From CAYGLF01 sp964350945 (GTDB taxonomy: Bacteria; Chlamydiota; Chlamydiia; Chlamydiales; JAAZZY01): 64,000 nucleotides of DNA. The notes under the pieces are model-generated. The model was not told the DNA's origin. It was given only the letters and a program-made list of their open reading frames with translations, and searched no databases. The translations under genes were made by a program, and so were the position numbers. This document shows, piece after piece, positions 50,841 to 60,617 of this stretch; the stretch's first letter is position 1; each line of letters begins with the position of its first letter. The DNA lies in the NCBI GenBank assembly GCA_964350945.1, contig CAYGLF010000003.1, forward strand, positions 1 to 64,000. The letters run 5' to 3'.

Positions 50841-53429
50841 TTATCTAGGTTGCGTGTCATTTGGGTGAGCCGCATGAGGATTTTCACCCTCCTTAGGAAT
50901 CGCATAAGTAACATCTGGAACCTCAAAGGGTTCTACATGCCAGATTTCTTTTGCATATTCTCCAACAGCTCTATCGGAAGAAAATTTCCCCATATTAATG
51001 CAGTTTAAAATTGATTTTTGTGTCCATAATTTGGTGTTTTTAAAGAGTTTGCTGACCTCTTCTTGGCAACGCACATAATCAGCAAAGTCAACCGAAATAC
51101 AAAAGGGATCTTGGGTTTCAATGCATTCCATCAATTCTTGAAATAAACCAGGTTCCTCTAAATTAAAGTGCCCTCCTTTGATCAGATCGATGGCTGCTTT
51201 TAGATTGGGGTCTTTATCAATATAAGTTTTGGGGTTATATTTCTCTTCATGCAATTGATGAATTTCTTCAGCATTTTTCCCGAAAATAAAGAAGTTTTTG
51301 GCGCCAATTTCTTCAAGCATTTCTATATTGGCTCCGTCAAGTGTTCCAATCGTAAGAGCTCCATTTAACGAAAATTTCATATTTCCTGTGCCTGATGCTT
51401 CAAATCCTGCTGTTGAAATTTGCTCTGATAAGTCGGCAGCTGGAATAATTTTTTCAGCAAGAGAGACTTTATAATCAGGAATAAAAATCACTTTTAAAAA
51501 TGGGTCAAGTTCAGGGTCATTGTTAATGACATTAGACACCATATTGATCAGCTTGATAATGCATTTAGCTGTTGCGTAAGAGGGGGCTGCTTTTCCTCCA
51601 AAAATAATACAACGAGGAGTGTGGTCTCCTTTGGGGTCTTGCTTGATTTTATTGTAGAGATGGACGGCGTGCAAGATATTCATCAATTGGCGCTTGTACT
51701 GATGAATGCGCTTGACTTGAATATCAAACATCATCTCAGGATTCACTTTGATTCCCATCGTCTCTTCGATGTACTTTGCAAGCTTCTTTTTGCATGAAAG
51801 CTTAATCTGCCTCCACTCTTCTAAAAATGTTGCATCTTTAGCCATAGGCTCAAGCTTTTTAAGCTCATAAAGGTCGCATAAAAAATTCTCTCCAATTTTA
51901 CTTTTGATTAGATTAGAGAGCTCTAAGTTAGCCTGTTTGAGCCAGCGTCTAGGAGTAATCCCATTGGTCATATTGATAATGCGCCCAGGGAAAATTTGAT
52001 CAAAGTCTTTAAAGAGTTTATCTTTTAAGATCTGAGTGTGGAGCGCTGAAACTCCGTTGACTTTGTGCGAAGCAATAATCGAAAGGTTTGCCATGTTGAC
52101 TTTTTTAGTGTCGCCACTCTCTTCAATAATAGAGACTCTAGCTAAGAGTTGTTTGTCATCTTTATAATGGTTGGCAGCCTCTCTTAAAAAGCGGCTATTA
52201 ATTTGGTAGATGATCTGCAAATGACGAGGCAATACCTCTTCGATAAGCTCTATTGGCCATCTCTCAAGGGCTTCAGGTAAAACGGTGTGGTTAGTGTATG
52301 AGAATGTTTTTTGCACAATTGTCCATGCATGTTCCCACTCAAGGCCCTCATCATCAATTAGTAGTCGCATCAGCTCGGGAATGCCAAGGGCTGGGTGAGT
52401 GTCATTGAGCTGAATAGCTACTTTGTCTGGAAGCTCATCAAAATTATCATGTCTAAATTTAAAGTGTGATAAGATGTCTTGCAGCGTTGCAGAGACTAAG
52501 AAATACTCTTGGTAAAGGCGCAATCTCATTCCTTCTTCAATAGAGTCGTTAGGATAAAGGACACGGGTGATCGATTTTGAAACAGCTTGTTCCTCAACAG
52601 CTTGTAGATAGTTTCCATGGCTAAAATAATTTAAGTCAAATGCCTGTGTTGCTTCAGCACTCCATAAGCGCAGAGTGTTCACTGTGTTGGTATTGTATCC
52701 AATGTAGGGCGTGTCATAAGCTTCTGCTAAAACAACGTCGGTGTCCTTCCAATCATAGTAAATAGTTCCATCTTCTCTTTTTTTCTCTTTAACAGTTCCT
52801 TTAAAGTGGACCTTGTGCACATGTTCAGGGCGCTTGATCTCCCAAATGGACCCTTCTTTAAGCCAATTATCGGGTTGTTCAACCTGTTCATTTTTTTCAA
52901 TGATCTGCTTGAAAATGCCGTATTCATAGCGCAACCCATACCCATGAGCAGGAAGCCCTAAGGTAGCCATAGAGTCTAAGTAGCAAGCGGCCAGCCTACC
53001 AAGCCCCCCATTACCAAGTGCTGCATCACGTTCGAGTTCACAAATATCATTGAGATTAAGGCCAAGCTCTTCAAGAGCTGTATTACATGCTTCATAGATT
53101 CCCAGATTGACCATATTTTTTTTCATAGCCTGGCCGGTCAGGTACTCAAGGGAAATGTAATAGACTTGCTTTGCATCCGACTCATGATAATGTTTTTGTG
53201 TTTCAATCCAACGATCCACCAAGCGATGCTTGATAGACCAGGCGAGTGATTGAAGGTAATCTTCAGCAATGGCCGTCTCCTCATCCTTGCTCTCTTCATA
53301 TCTCAAGCAGTTGACAACAGCTCTTTTTAAGCTATCTTTATCCATTCCCGGATGAAACAGCAGCATTTCATTTTCTTTGAATTTAGTTTTAAGAGCGCCG
53401 CCCGGCCTTTTGAGACTTTTGTAGTGCAT
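50841..53429 (-). CDS. glgP: Glycogen phosphorylase
   Basis: The enzyme releases glucose-1-phosphate from glycogen. The PLP lysine lies in EASGTGNMKFSLNGALTIG. Other signatures are AALGNGGLGRLAACYLDSMA, VQLNDTHPALGIPELMR and QVKRIHQYKRQLMN. I choose the ATG at 53429 (862 residues) because AAGGA lies seven bases upstream; the ATG at 53453 would add eight residues without a clear ribosome site. Glycogen turnover is a known feature of chlamydiae. It is convergent with hemL-yggS and divergent from pdhA. Confidence 0.95.
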   Translation of the reverse strand: MHYKSLKRPGGALKTKFKENEMLLFHPGMDKDSLKRAVVNCLRYEESKDEETAIAEDYLQSLAWSIKHRLVDRWIETQKHYHESDAKQVYYISLEYLTGQAMKKNMVNLGIYEACNTALEELGLNLNDICELERDAALGNGGLGRLAACYLDSMATLGLPAHGYGLRYEYGIFKQIIEKNEQVEQPDNWLKEGSIWEIKRPEHVHKVHFKGTVKEKKREDGTIYYDWKDTDVVLAEAYDTPYIGYNTNTVNTLRLWSAEATQAFDLNYFSHGNYLQAVEEQAVSKSITRVLYPNDSIEEGMRLRLYQEYFLVSATLQDILSHFKFRHDNFDELPDKVAIQLNDTHPALGIPELMRLLIDDEGLEWEHAWTIVQKTFSYTNHTVLPEALERWPIELIEEVLPRHLQIIYQINSRFLREAANHYKDDKQLLARVSIIEESGDTKKVNMANLSIIASHKVNGVSALHTQILKDKLFKDFDQIFPGRIINMTNGITPRRWLKQANLELSNLIKSKIGENFLCDLYELKKLEPMAKDATFLEEWRQIKLSCKKKLAKYIEETMGIKVNPEMMFDIQVKRIHQYKRQLMNILHAVHLYNKIKQDPKGDHTPRCIIFGGKAAPSYATAKCIIKLINMVSNVINNDPELDPFLKVIFIPDYKVSLAEKIIPAADLSEQISTAGFEASGTGNMKFSLNGALTIGTLDGANIEMLEEIGAKNFFIFGKNAEEIHQLHEEKYNPKTYIDKDPNLKAAIDLIKGGHFNLEEPGLFQELMECIETQDPFCISVDFADYVRCQEEVSKLFKNTKLWTQKSILNCINMGKFSSDRAVGEYAKEIWHVEPFEVPDVTYAIPKEGENPHAAHPNDTQPR

Positions 53430-53655
53430 ATTGTGATCCTTGTTGTCAAACATAATACCATTAGATCTATCAATTAATTAATTTAAAATGTCAAGAGATG
53501 AAGTTCTCAGAGTCCTAAGAGATTGTAATTTTGATAGAGAGGATTCTTTTCAAGGAACTTTTTTAAGGCTATAAATTAATTGAAGAATCTTATAAGATTA
53601 TCGGCAATTTTAGTAATTTTAATATCTTTTGTGTCTGATCTTGCGGGGATATTTG

Positions 53656-54750
53656 ATGGTGGTTTATACAGACAGAAAAGGAGGACGGCTATCACAAGCC
53701 CTTCACAGTGTAATGGAAAGTAAAGATAACTCAAAAAACAAATATCATTTTGTTGACTATGATCGAGCCAAAGTAATTCAAGAGATTGGTTTTGAGAAGC
53801 TTATATTTAATCTTCGCCAAATGTTAACAGTGAGGCATCTCGAGACTCGAGCAGAAGCTGCTTATCTTCAAGGTAAAATAGGTGGTTTTTTTCATGCCTA
53901 TATGGGGCAAGAGGCTATTCAAACAGCTTGTCTCGAAGTCTTTGGGCAAAATAACTGGTGGGCTGCCTCTTATAGATGTCACGCTCTTGCATATCTTACT
54001 GGCGCTTCACCCAATGAAATTATGGCTGAATTTTTTGGACGCTCAAATGGGAATGCTAAGGGTCGTGGAGGCTCGATGCATTTGTACACAGATCGCCTTT
54101 TAGGGGGAACTGGAATTGTTGGTGGGCAAGTGCCACTGGCAATAGGAGCTGCTTTAAGCATCCAGTATCAAGAAAAAAATGAAGAGATCTCCTTTTGCTT
54201 CCTAGGGGATGGCGCTGTGCCTCAGGGAACTTTCCATGAATCCTTAAATTTAGCTGCTTTATGGAACTTACCTTGTGTGGTGGTCATTGAGAACAATCAA
54301 TGGGGAATGGGAACCGCTGTTAATAGAGCCGTTGCTGCAAGCCCAATTGCTGAGAGCTTTGGCCCGGCTTACGGGATTGAAAGCGTCTCGATTGAAGGGC
54401 TTGACTTTATTGCTTCCTATGCGGGTTTCAAAAGAGTCCAAGAAATTATGAAAGCAGAGCGAAGACCTATTTTGGTTGAAGCTGTCACGGAGCGTTTTCG
54501 AGGACACTCTATCTCTGATCCAGCACAATACAGAACACGAGAAGCTTTGAAAGAAGCAATGAATAAAGATCCTATTATTCGCCTAAAACAAGATTTACTC
54601 GATGCTAATGCAATCACAGAAGAAGGGTTTAAAGCGTTGGATAAAGATGTGAAGGAGCTTATAATAGAAGCGGTCAAACACGCTGAAGAAAGTCCTTGGC
54701 CAGACCCGATCGTTTTAGGAGAAGGTGTTATGAAGGAAGAAGGCTCATGA
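53656..54750 (+). CDS. pdhA: Pyruvate dehydrogenase E1 component, alpha subunit
   Basis: E1 decarboxylates pyruvate using thiamine diphosphate and works with PdhB, encoded next. The TPP motif runs from FLGDGAVPQGTFHE to VVVIENNQWGMGT. GGSMHLY and RGHSISDPAQYRTREALKE, the phosphorylation-loop region, are present. The ATG at 53656 (364 residues) is preferred to a TTG nine codons upstream. It has a longer N-terminus than many homologues. It is the first gene of pdhA-pdhB-pdhC. Confidence 0.94.
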   Translation: MVVYTDRKGGRLSQALHSVMESKDNSKNKYHFVDYDRAKVIQEIGFEKLIFNLRQMLTVRHLETRAEAAYLQGKIGGFFHAYMGQEAIQTACLEVFGQNNWWAASYRCHALAYLTGASPNEIMAEFFGRSNGNAKGRGGSMHLYTDRLLGGTGIVGGQVPLAIGAALSIQYQEKNEEISFCFLGDGAVPQGTFHESLNLAALWNLPCVVVIENNQWGMGTAVNRAVAASPIAESFGPAYGIESVSIEGLDFIASYAGFKRVQEIMKAERRPILVEAVTERFRGHSISDPAQYRTREALKEAMNKDPIIRLKQDLLDANAITEEGFKALDKDVKELIIEAVKHAEESPWPDPIVLGEGVMKEEGS

Positions 54751-55733
54751 GTGAAATGCAAAATGTAGATGTTCGTGAGGCGATTCGCCAGGCTCTTGAT
54801 GAAGAGATGGAGCGTGATAAAAATGTCTTGATTCTAGGAGAGGAAGTTGCCGAGTATAATGGGGCCTATAAAATAACAAAGGGCCTTTTAAATAAATGGG
54901 GTCCAAAACGAGTTTGTGATACACCTATTTCGGAAAACGCCTTTACAGGTATGGCTATTGGTGCAGCGATGACGGGCTTGCGTCCTGTCGTTGAGTTTAT
55001 GAGTTTTAACTTTTCATTTGTAGCTGCTGACCAAATTATTTCAAATGCTGCCAAAATGTTTTATATGTCAGGGGGGCGTTTTAATGTCCCACTTGTTTTT
55101 AGAGGTCCCAATGGTTCTGCAGCGCAAGTCTCTTGTCAGCACTCCCATTGCGTGGAGGCTCTTTATGGTAATTTGCCAGGTCTGATTGTACTGAGCCCAA
55201 GCAATGCATATGATGCTAAAGGACTGTTAAAAACTGCCATAAGAAACCCGAACCCTGTTCTATTTTTAGAAAATGAGTTAGACTATGGGTTGAAAATGGA
55301 TATTCCTACAGAAGAATATCTGCTGCCGATTGGAAAAGCTAATGTATTGCAGCCTGGAGACCAGGTTACCATTGTGACCTACAGCCGTATGGTAAGTATT
55401 TGCCAAGATGCTGTAGTCAAGCTTAAAAAAGAAGGGATTAGTGTTGAGTTGATTGATGTGCGTTCTATTCGACCTCTAGACATTGCAACGATCAGTCAGT
55501 CAGTGCGCAAAACGGGCCACTGTGTTCTTGTTGAAGAGGGACATAGTTTTGCAGGTATTTGCTCCGAAATAGGATTTCAGATTATGGAGCATGCCTTTGA
55601 CCATCTAGATGGGCCTATTGTGCGAGTGACCCAAGGAGAGACTCCAATGCCGTACTCAAAAATTTTAGAAAAAGAGACACTGCCTACTTCAGAAAAAGTT
55701 GTAGCAGCAGTCCATAAAGCACTCAATCGTTAG
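54747..55733 (+). CDS. pdhB: Pyruvate dehydrogenase E1 component, beta subunit
   Basis: The ATG at 54747 overlaps the pdhA stop (ATGA); the frame runs further upstream but inside pdhA. The 328-residue subunit shows LGEEVAEYNGAYKITKGL, TPISENAFTGMAIGAAMTGL, the FRGPNGSAAQVSCQHSH region, and IDVRSIRPLDIATI. It forms the heterotetramer with PdhA. Confidence 0.95.
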   Translation: MSEMQNVDVREAIRQALDEEMERDKNVLILGEEVAEYNGAYKITKGLLNKWGPKRVCDTPISENAFTGMAIGAAMTGLRPVVEFMSFNFSFVAADQIISNAAKMFYMSGGRFNVPLVFRGPNGSAAQVSCQHSHCVEALYGNLPGLIVLSPSNAYDAKGLLKTAIRNPNPVLFLENELDYGLKMDIPTEEYLLPIGKANVLQPGDQVTIVTYSRMVSICQDAVVKLKKEGISVELIDVRSIRPLDIATISQSVRKTGHCVLVEEGHSFAGICSEIGFQIMEHAFDHLDGPIVRVTQGETPMPYSKILEKETLPTSEKVVAAVHKALNR

Positions 55734-55744
55734 GAGAAAGCGAA

Positions 55745-57046
55745 ATGCCTTTTACAGTAACCATGCCAAAATTATCCCCCACTATGGAAGAGGGAACCAT
55801 TGCAAAATGGCACATTAAGGTGGGTGAGAAAGTCGAAGCAGGGGATGTTTTAATCGAAATTACAACAGATAAAGCAACGGTTGAGCACAACGCCTTAGAC
55901 GAAGGGTGGCTTAAGCAAGTCGTGGTTCAAGAAGGCGCTCTAGCTCAGGTGAATCAGCCTATTGCCATATTTACTGAGAAAGAAGATGAAAGTATTGAAG
56001 GCTATCAGCCCGAAGGGATTGGAGTGAGAAAAGAAGCTCAAAAAGAAGCTTCAAGTAATTCCCAAGCCGACCACAGCGTTGAGTTAAAACCCAAAGAGTC
56101 CTCGAAAGTTTCTTTTGATCAGCCTCTTTTTATTCCTGAGCCTCCTGTTAAAAACTATCAGTTTCCATTTCCAAAAGATGCTGTTCATGGGAAAATTTTA
56201 GCAACGCCTCTTGCTAAGCGTTTAGCCAAAGAGCAAAATTTAGATCTAAGTTCTGTCAAAGGATCTGGTCCTGGTGGGCGTATTATGAAAGAAGATCTTA
56301 ATCTTGCTCAAAATAAATCACTGACAAGTTTCAGCTTAGGAGAAGCTCCTAAAGTTCCTTCAGGAAGCTATGAAGAAATTACGATGTCACCGATTCAGGC
56401 GATTGTAGCGAGCCGTTTGCAGGCTTCTAAAACATTTATTCCTCATTTTTATCTGAACCAAGACATTCAAGCAGATGCGCTCATGCGAGTTCGCCTTGAG
56501 CTAAAAAATCAAAATATCAAATTGAGTTTTAACGATTTTGTAATTCGAGCATGTGCTCTTGCTCTCAAAGAGCATCCTAAAATTAACAGCGGCTTTAATT
56601 CGCAAAACCAGTCGATTATAAGGTTTAAAACAGTAGATATATCCATAGCTGTCAGTCTTGAAGAGGGATTAATTACACCTATTATTCGCTATGCGGACTA
56701 TAAAAACTTAGGACAGATTTCTTCCGAGGTGCGTGCGCTTGCTCTTAAAGCACGCGACAATCAACTGTCGATGGAAGAGTTTAAAGGCGGATCTTTTACC
56801 ATTTCTAATGTAGGGATGTACGGTACAACGAGTGTTTTCCCAGTGATCAATCCACCTCAAGCTGCTATTTTAGGGGTTGGAGGAATTCGTGAAGTTCCTA
56901 GAGAGGAAAATGGACAGTTGATTACGGGTCATCAAATGACTTTAACACTTGCTGCTGATCACCGAGCTATTAATGGGGAAGATGGTGCGAAGTTTTTAAA
57001 AACCCTCAAAGATCTTCTAGAAAACCCCGCCGTGCTCTTGATTTAA
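55745..57046 (+). CDS. pdhC: Dihydrolipoamide acetyltransferase (pyruvate dehydrogenase E2)
   Basis: The 433-residue protein has one lipoyl domain (residues 1-78, lipoyl Lys43 in EITTDKATVEH). A linker and a peripheral-subunit-binding domain follow (about 153-190, ATPLAKRLAKEQNLDLS), then the catalytic domain (about 210-433). The catalytic loop reads D405-HRAIN-G411 instead of the usual DHRxxDG, so the Asp position is Asn410. The E3 subunit gene is not in the window. The last 30 bases overlap the convergent otsA-otsB gene. Confidence 0.94.
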   Translation: MPFTVTMPKLSPTMEEGTIAKWHIKVGEKVEAGDVLIEITTDKATVEHNALDEGWLKQVVVQEGALAQVNQPIAIFTEKEDESIEGYQPEGIGVRKEAQKEASSNSQADHSVELKPKESSKVSFDQPLFIPEPPVKNYQFPFPKDAVHGKILATPLAKRLAKEQNLDLSSVKGSGPGGRIMKEDLNLAQNKSLTSFSLGEAPKVPSGSYEEITMSPIQAIVASRLQASKTFIPHFYLNQDIQADALMRVRLELKNQNIKLSFNDFVIRACALALKEHPKINSGFNSQNQSIIRFKTVDISIAVSLEEGLITPIIRYADYKNLGQISSEVRALALKARDNQLSMEEFKGGSFTISNVGMYGTTSVFPVINPPQAAILGVGGIREVPREENGQLITGHQMTLTLAADHRAINGEDGAKFLKTLKDLLENPAVLLI

Positions 57047-59266
57047 CTCTGTTTGATTCTCTCTGCATGCATTGCAAATAGTTTGCAGCAATTCTCTGAC
57101 TTTGAGAGGAGAGTCAATTTGGTATGATGTTTTCTTAACACTTTCTCCTACCTGGATAGAAATGCCATTTTGTGGAAGTGCAGCGTACATATCGAGATCT
57201 GTTCGATCGTCTCCAATACATAAGATAAAGTCATCAGATGAGCGGTTATTAAGAATATGTTTGACGTAATTTCCTTTAGAGATGCCTTGGGCGCGCACTT
57301 CAATAACTTGCTTGCCTAAAATCACCTCCACGGGAAGATTGGTCAATTCTTGCATCAATAGCGTGGTCAATTCTTTAGCGCGCCATTTTCCGTAATCTAA
57401 ATCTGCCATCCGATAGTGCCAGCAAAGCGAGCTTGTTTTGGTTTCTAAAAAACTACCCGGAACTTCCTCGACCACCTTATTTAAAATTTTGTGAACGTAG
57501 GGGATCCAGCTTAAGTCTATTTGTTGGAAGTTAAGCCACTTTTTTTCTGTCAAAGCCCGATTTAAAAAACCATGTTCTGATGAGAGGTGAATGGGGGAAT
57601 TATCAAACCAAAGCTGCAGAGTTTTATAATCTCGGCCACTGACAAGATGCACCTCGGTGTTCTCAAGTTCTCCTAATTCTTTTAAAAGCTTAAGGATTTC
57701 GTCTGAAGGACTTGCCTGCATCGGGTAGGAGGTGATTTCACGTAAGGTTCCATCATAGTCTAAAATAAGGATTCGATTTTGACTCTTAGCTGCTTGTGAA
57801 GCTATCTCTAGAACACTTTCAGGGGATAGGCGCAGAGAGTTGATCTGCGAGCTGTTTTTTTCTGTAGTCTTTTCAAGACTCTCTAAAAATTGGGCTGCCC
57901 ATAAAGGACTGTCGAGTTGATTAATAGAGTGTGACATCTTATTTAATCGTGCGAGCTTTTGCTCTTCAGGCATCATAAGCGCTTCAAAAAGGCTTTGAGT
58001 AACTCCCTCCACATCAAGAGGATTGACCATCAGCGCGTGGGGTAAATGATGGGACGCTCCTGCAAACTCACTAAGGAGTAACACTCCTTTTGATTGTTCT
58101 TTATGAGCACAGTAGACAAACTCTTGAGCCACTAGATTCATGCCATCTCTAAGGGGAGTCACCATGCAGACATCAGCTAAGCAATAAAGTGCGGCCAGTT
58201 CACTTAAGGGGAGGTTGCGGTAAATGTATTGGATGGGGGTAAAGCCTGGCTTAGAATATTTACCGTTGATATGGCTAATTCTGTTTTCTATCTTAGATCG
58301 ATGTTTTTGGTATTCTACACTATCTTGTCTACAAGGTACGATGATCTGCAATAAGATCACATGGCCAACTAGCTCTGGGTTGGTTTCGAGTAGTTTTTCA
58401 AAAGCCTGCAATTTATGGCCGATACCCTTGGTGTAGTCTAGGCGTTCCACACCTAAAATGACCTGGTAATCACGGTAGCGCTTTTTAAGGTCTGCTAAAG
58501 CATTGCTGTAGTCTTTGTGGGCGAGTATTTCATCAAAAGCAGCTATGTTCATGCCAATAGGGTGCGTGCCGACTCCAATGTGTCTTCCTTCATATAAAAT
58601 ACCTTCATGATTGGAATCTAACCCTAAAATCCTTAGGCAGGAAAGTCGAAAATGACGCGTATAATCTGTCGTGTGAAGGCCAATGTAATCGGCTCCTAAA
58701 ACCCCTTTCAAGAGCTTTTCTCTTTGCGGGAACATCCGATAGATTTCAGAGGAAGGGAAGGGAATATGAAGGAAGAAGCCAATTTTAAGGTCCGGACGTT
58801 TCTCTCTAATAAGGGAGGGTAAAAGCATTAAATGGAAGTCATGTACCCATACGGTTGCTCCCTCTTGAGCGTTTTCAATTACTTTACTAGCAAAGAGTTG
58901 GTTGACTTCAGTATAAGCTTTCCAAGAAGATGTTAATTGTTTCATGCGATCGGTAAAATAATGAAATAAAGGCCAGAGAGTAGAGTTGCAAAAATCGTGG
59001 TAGTAATGCTTTTCTTGCTCTTTACTGATAAAAACAGGGACAAAGTGCTTGGGACTTAGTAGGTTTTTGACTTCTTCATGTTGGTTGATAGGAAATGAAA
59101 CGCCTGGCCAGCCAATCCATGTGAAAGGAAGCTCTCTTTGTACGCCTGACATAGCAGAGACGAGTCCTCCTGATGAAGTGTGGGCTTTTAAACCGTCTTT
59201 TTCAAAGCTCAGGCTCACTGGTAAGCGATTGCTAACCACAATCATCGAAGATTTTGACAGGTTCAT
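57017..59266 (-). CDS. Bifunctional trehalose-6-phosphate synthase/phosphatase (OtsA-OtsB fusion)
   Basis: The 749-residue protein joins a GT20 synthase (residues about 1-470) to a HAD phosphatase (about 490-740). The synthase part shows VVSNRLPVSL, GWPGVSF, VHDFHLMLLP, HIPFPSSEIYRMFP, RLDYTKGIGHKL and TPLRDGMNLVAQEF. The phosphatase part shows ILDYDGTLREI, LVSGRDY, SSEHGF and IGDDRTDLDMY with the catalytic Asp pair. It would make trehalose from a nucleotide-activated glucose (usually UDP-glucose) and glucose-6-phosphate, as an osmoprotectant or carbon store. Fused forms occur in plants and some bacteria. Together with glycogen phosphorylase it suggests active glucan metabolism. Confidence 0.93.
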   Translation of the reverse strand: MNLSKSSMIVVSNRLPVSLSFEKDGLKAHTSSGGLVSAMSGVQRELPFTWIGWPGVSFPINQHEEVKNLLSPKHFVPVFISKEQEKHYYHDFCNSTLWPLFHYFTDRMKQLTSSWKAYTEVNQLFASKVIENAQEGATVWVHDFHLMLLPSLIREKRPDLKIGFFLHIPFPSSEIYRMFPQREKLLKGVLGADYIGLHTTDYTRHFRLSCLRILGLDSNHEGILYEGRHIGVGTHPIGMNIAAFDEILAHKDYSNALADLKKRYRDYQVILGVERLDYTKGIGHKLQAFEKLLETNPELVGHVILLQIIVPCRQDSVEYQKHRSKIENRISHINGKYSKPGFTPIQYIYRNLPLSELAALYCLADVCMVTPLRDGMNLVAQEFVYCAHKEQSKGVLLLSEFAGASHHLPHALMVNPLDVEGVTQSLFEALMMPEEQKLARLNKMSHSINQLDSPLWAAQFLESLEKTTEKNSSQINSLRLSPESVLEIASQAAKSQNRILILDYDGTLREITSYPMQASPSDEILKLLKELGELENTEVHLVSGRDYKTLQLWFDNSPIHLSSEHGFLNRALTEKKWLNFQQIDLSWIPYVHKILNKVVEEVPGSFLETKTSSLCWHYRMADLDYGKWRAKELTTLLMQELTNLPVEVILGKQVIEVRAQGISKGNYVKHILNNRSSDDFILCIGDDRTDLDMYAALPQNGISIQVGESVKKTSYQIDSPLKVRELLQTICNACRENQTELNQEHGGVF

Positions 59267-59820
59267 AAAAACACCTTGTATTCCATTTTATGTCATTAAC
59301 AAGCCTAACTTTTTCAGGCAACGGGTTTTTAAATGTCGCACTAAATTTAAAGAAAAAGGACTTTCAGCAAATAAGCGCACCTTATAGGGGAGAATAAGGC
59401 TTTATAATCACTTATTAGAGCCCCCACTTTTGAACTAAAAAAAAATGAGGAAACATCCCAGGTTGTTATTGAAAGAAAAAGACCTCTTTTGAAATGAATC
59501 GAACAAATTAAAAAAGAGCATCCTTTTTTTGGCATTTCTTTCTAAAATTTTCACAGATTTAAGAAATCAACTTAAAAATCATGGTTTAATGAATGAAAAG
59601 CTCAATGACGAAACCTTGCCAAAAGTTGCTCATGATAAAGAGGTTCGTATGGGTTGCAAAAGGAAGTATAAATTTTGGTATGGGTACAAACACGTCAGTG
59701 TTGATAAACAAACAGGGCTTATTAACAAGGTTTTAAGGTAAAGAGTCTCTTAGAATAGCTTGAATGTAACCACTGTTTAGGCTATTCTAATGCTTTAACT
59801 CTTACGATTAAAAAAGAGCC
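59267..59820. other. Intergenic region with transposase scar, 554 bp
   Basis: Apart from the transposase remnant at 59529-59741, no gene is seen. An inverted repeat, TTAGAATAGC (59750-59759) with GCTATTCTAA (59781-59790), may be a weak terminator or the edge of the old element. No clear terminal inverted repeats were found. Confidence 0.5.
59529..59741 (+). pseudogene. Remnant of an IS4/IS5-type transposase
   Basis: About 70 codons remain. The segment DKEVRMGCKRKYKFWYGYKH, then VSVDKQTGLINKV, is typical of the part of IS4/IS5-family (DDE) transposases around the second catalytic Asp and the YGYK motif. The first half (LKNHGLMNEKLNDETLPKVA) also looks like the same family, but the usual intervening sequence is shortened. 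The catalytic domain is incomplete, so it cannot move. It marks an old insertion between otsA-otsB and the 59821 gene. Confidence 0.75.
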
Positions 59821-60090
59821 ATGGATTTAAATGATCATAAGCTAGAGTTTCCTTGTCAGTATCCCATTAAAATTATAGGGCGTGCAAATACTGATTTTAA
59901 AAAAGTCATTCTATCCGTTATCTATAAGCACTTTAAAGAAAAAGTTTCCGATGATTTGATCTCTTTCAAAAATAGTAAAAACAATAAATACCTTTCAATT
60001 ACAGTTGATTTTGAAGCTCAAAGTAGAAAGCATGTGGATGAAATCTACAAAGATCTAAGAGATTGTCCTGAAGTTGTTTTTTTAATGTAA
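59821..60090 (+). CDS. YbeD/DUF493 family protein
   Basis: The 89-residue protein matches the DUF493/YbeD family, a small ferredoxin-like fold: it opens with LEFPCQYPIKIIGRANTDF, continues with YLSITVDFEAQSRKHVDEIY and ends in PEVVFLM. In E. coli YbeD sits near lipoate genes, but its role is not established. AAAGAG lies just before the ATG. Confidence 0.88.
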   Translation: MDLNDHKLEFPCQYPIKIIGRANTDFKKVILSVIYKHFKEKVSDDLISFKNSKNNKYLSITVDFEAQSRKHVDEIYKDLRDCPEVVFLM

Positions 60091-60159
60091 CTTTTTTGTT
60101 TCCCAACTATTCAAATTTTAATTATCATCCTTGAAAATTTAAAAAATAAACTCTTCGTT

Positions 60160-60549
60160 ATGACACTACAAAATATAACCTTCGCTCACCAGATAGCGCG
60201 CGACATTGTAACGGGATCTGTTTATGGGGGAGCGTTCGGTTTTGGAATCGGGGCAAGTATCTTAGGAAATGGAAAAATTACTGTAGATTCAACAATTACC
60301 AATGTAGCCTTGAAAGGTTTAAAGTATATGGGCTGCGTGGGTCCAGATTTATCAATGATTAATACAGGCCATGTAAAAACTATTTTAATCGCATATTCTA
60401 TGGGGGGCGCATTTGTAGGGGCCACTTCCAAAGCGTTTGAGAGATCGGCACTTGCGTTGATAGATCATTTATTTTCCGATGAGCCTAGTTGGGTGAACTA
60501 CACAGAATATAGTAATCTTTTCTTTAGTTATATGGACCATTGGGGCTAA
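60160..60549 (+). CDS. Small glycine-rich membrane protein, unknown
   Basis: The 129-residue product has two hydrophobic glycine-rich stretches, about residues 17-37 (VTGSVYGGAFGFGIGASIL) and 67-88 (ILIAYSMGGAFVGATS). A polar loop lies between them, and the tail is Tyr/Phe-rich. No family is recognised. Two hairpin-like hydrophobic segments with glycine motifs would fit a small membrane or inclusion-type protein. The ribosome site is weak, so the gene call is moderate. Confidence 0.5.
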   Translation: MTLQNITFAHQIARDIVTGSVYGGAFGFGIGASILGNGKITVDSTITNVALKGLKYMGCVGPDLSMINTGHVKTILIAYSMGGAFVGATSKAFERSALALIDHLFSDEPSWVNYTEYSNLFFSYMDHWG

Positions 60550-60617
60550 TTTCTTAGCTACCCTACAATTTTAAAATACCGTATAATGACTCTTTTATTT
60601 CTAAATTTCAGGGCGCC

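Noticed and set aside
59750..59790. Inverted repeat TTAGAATAGC/GCTATTCTAA as an insertion-sequence end
   Set aside because: Only one side of the transposase remnant shows it, and the long loop makes it more like a weak hairpin.
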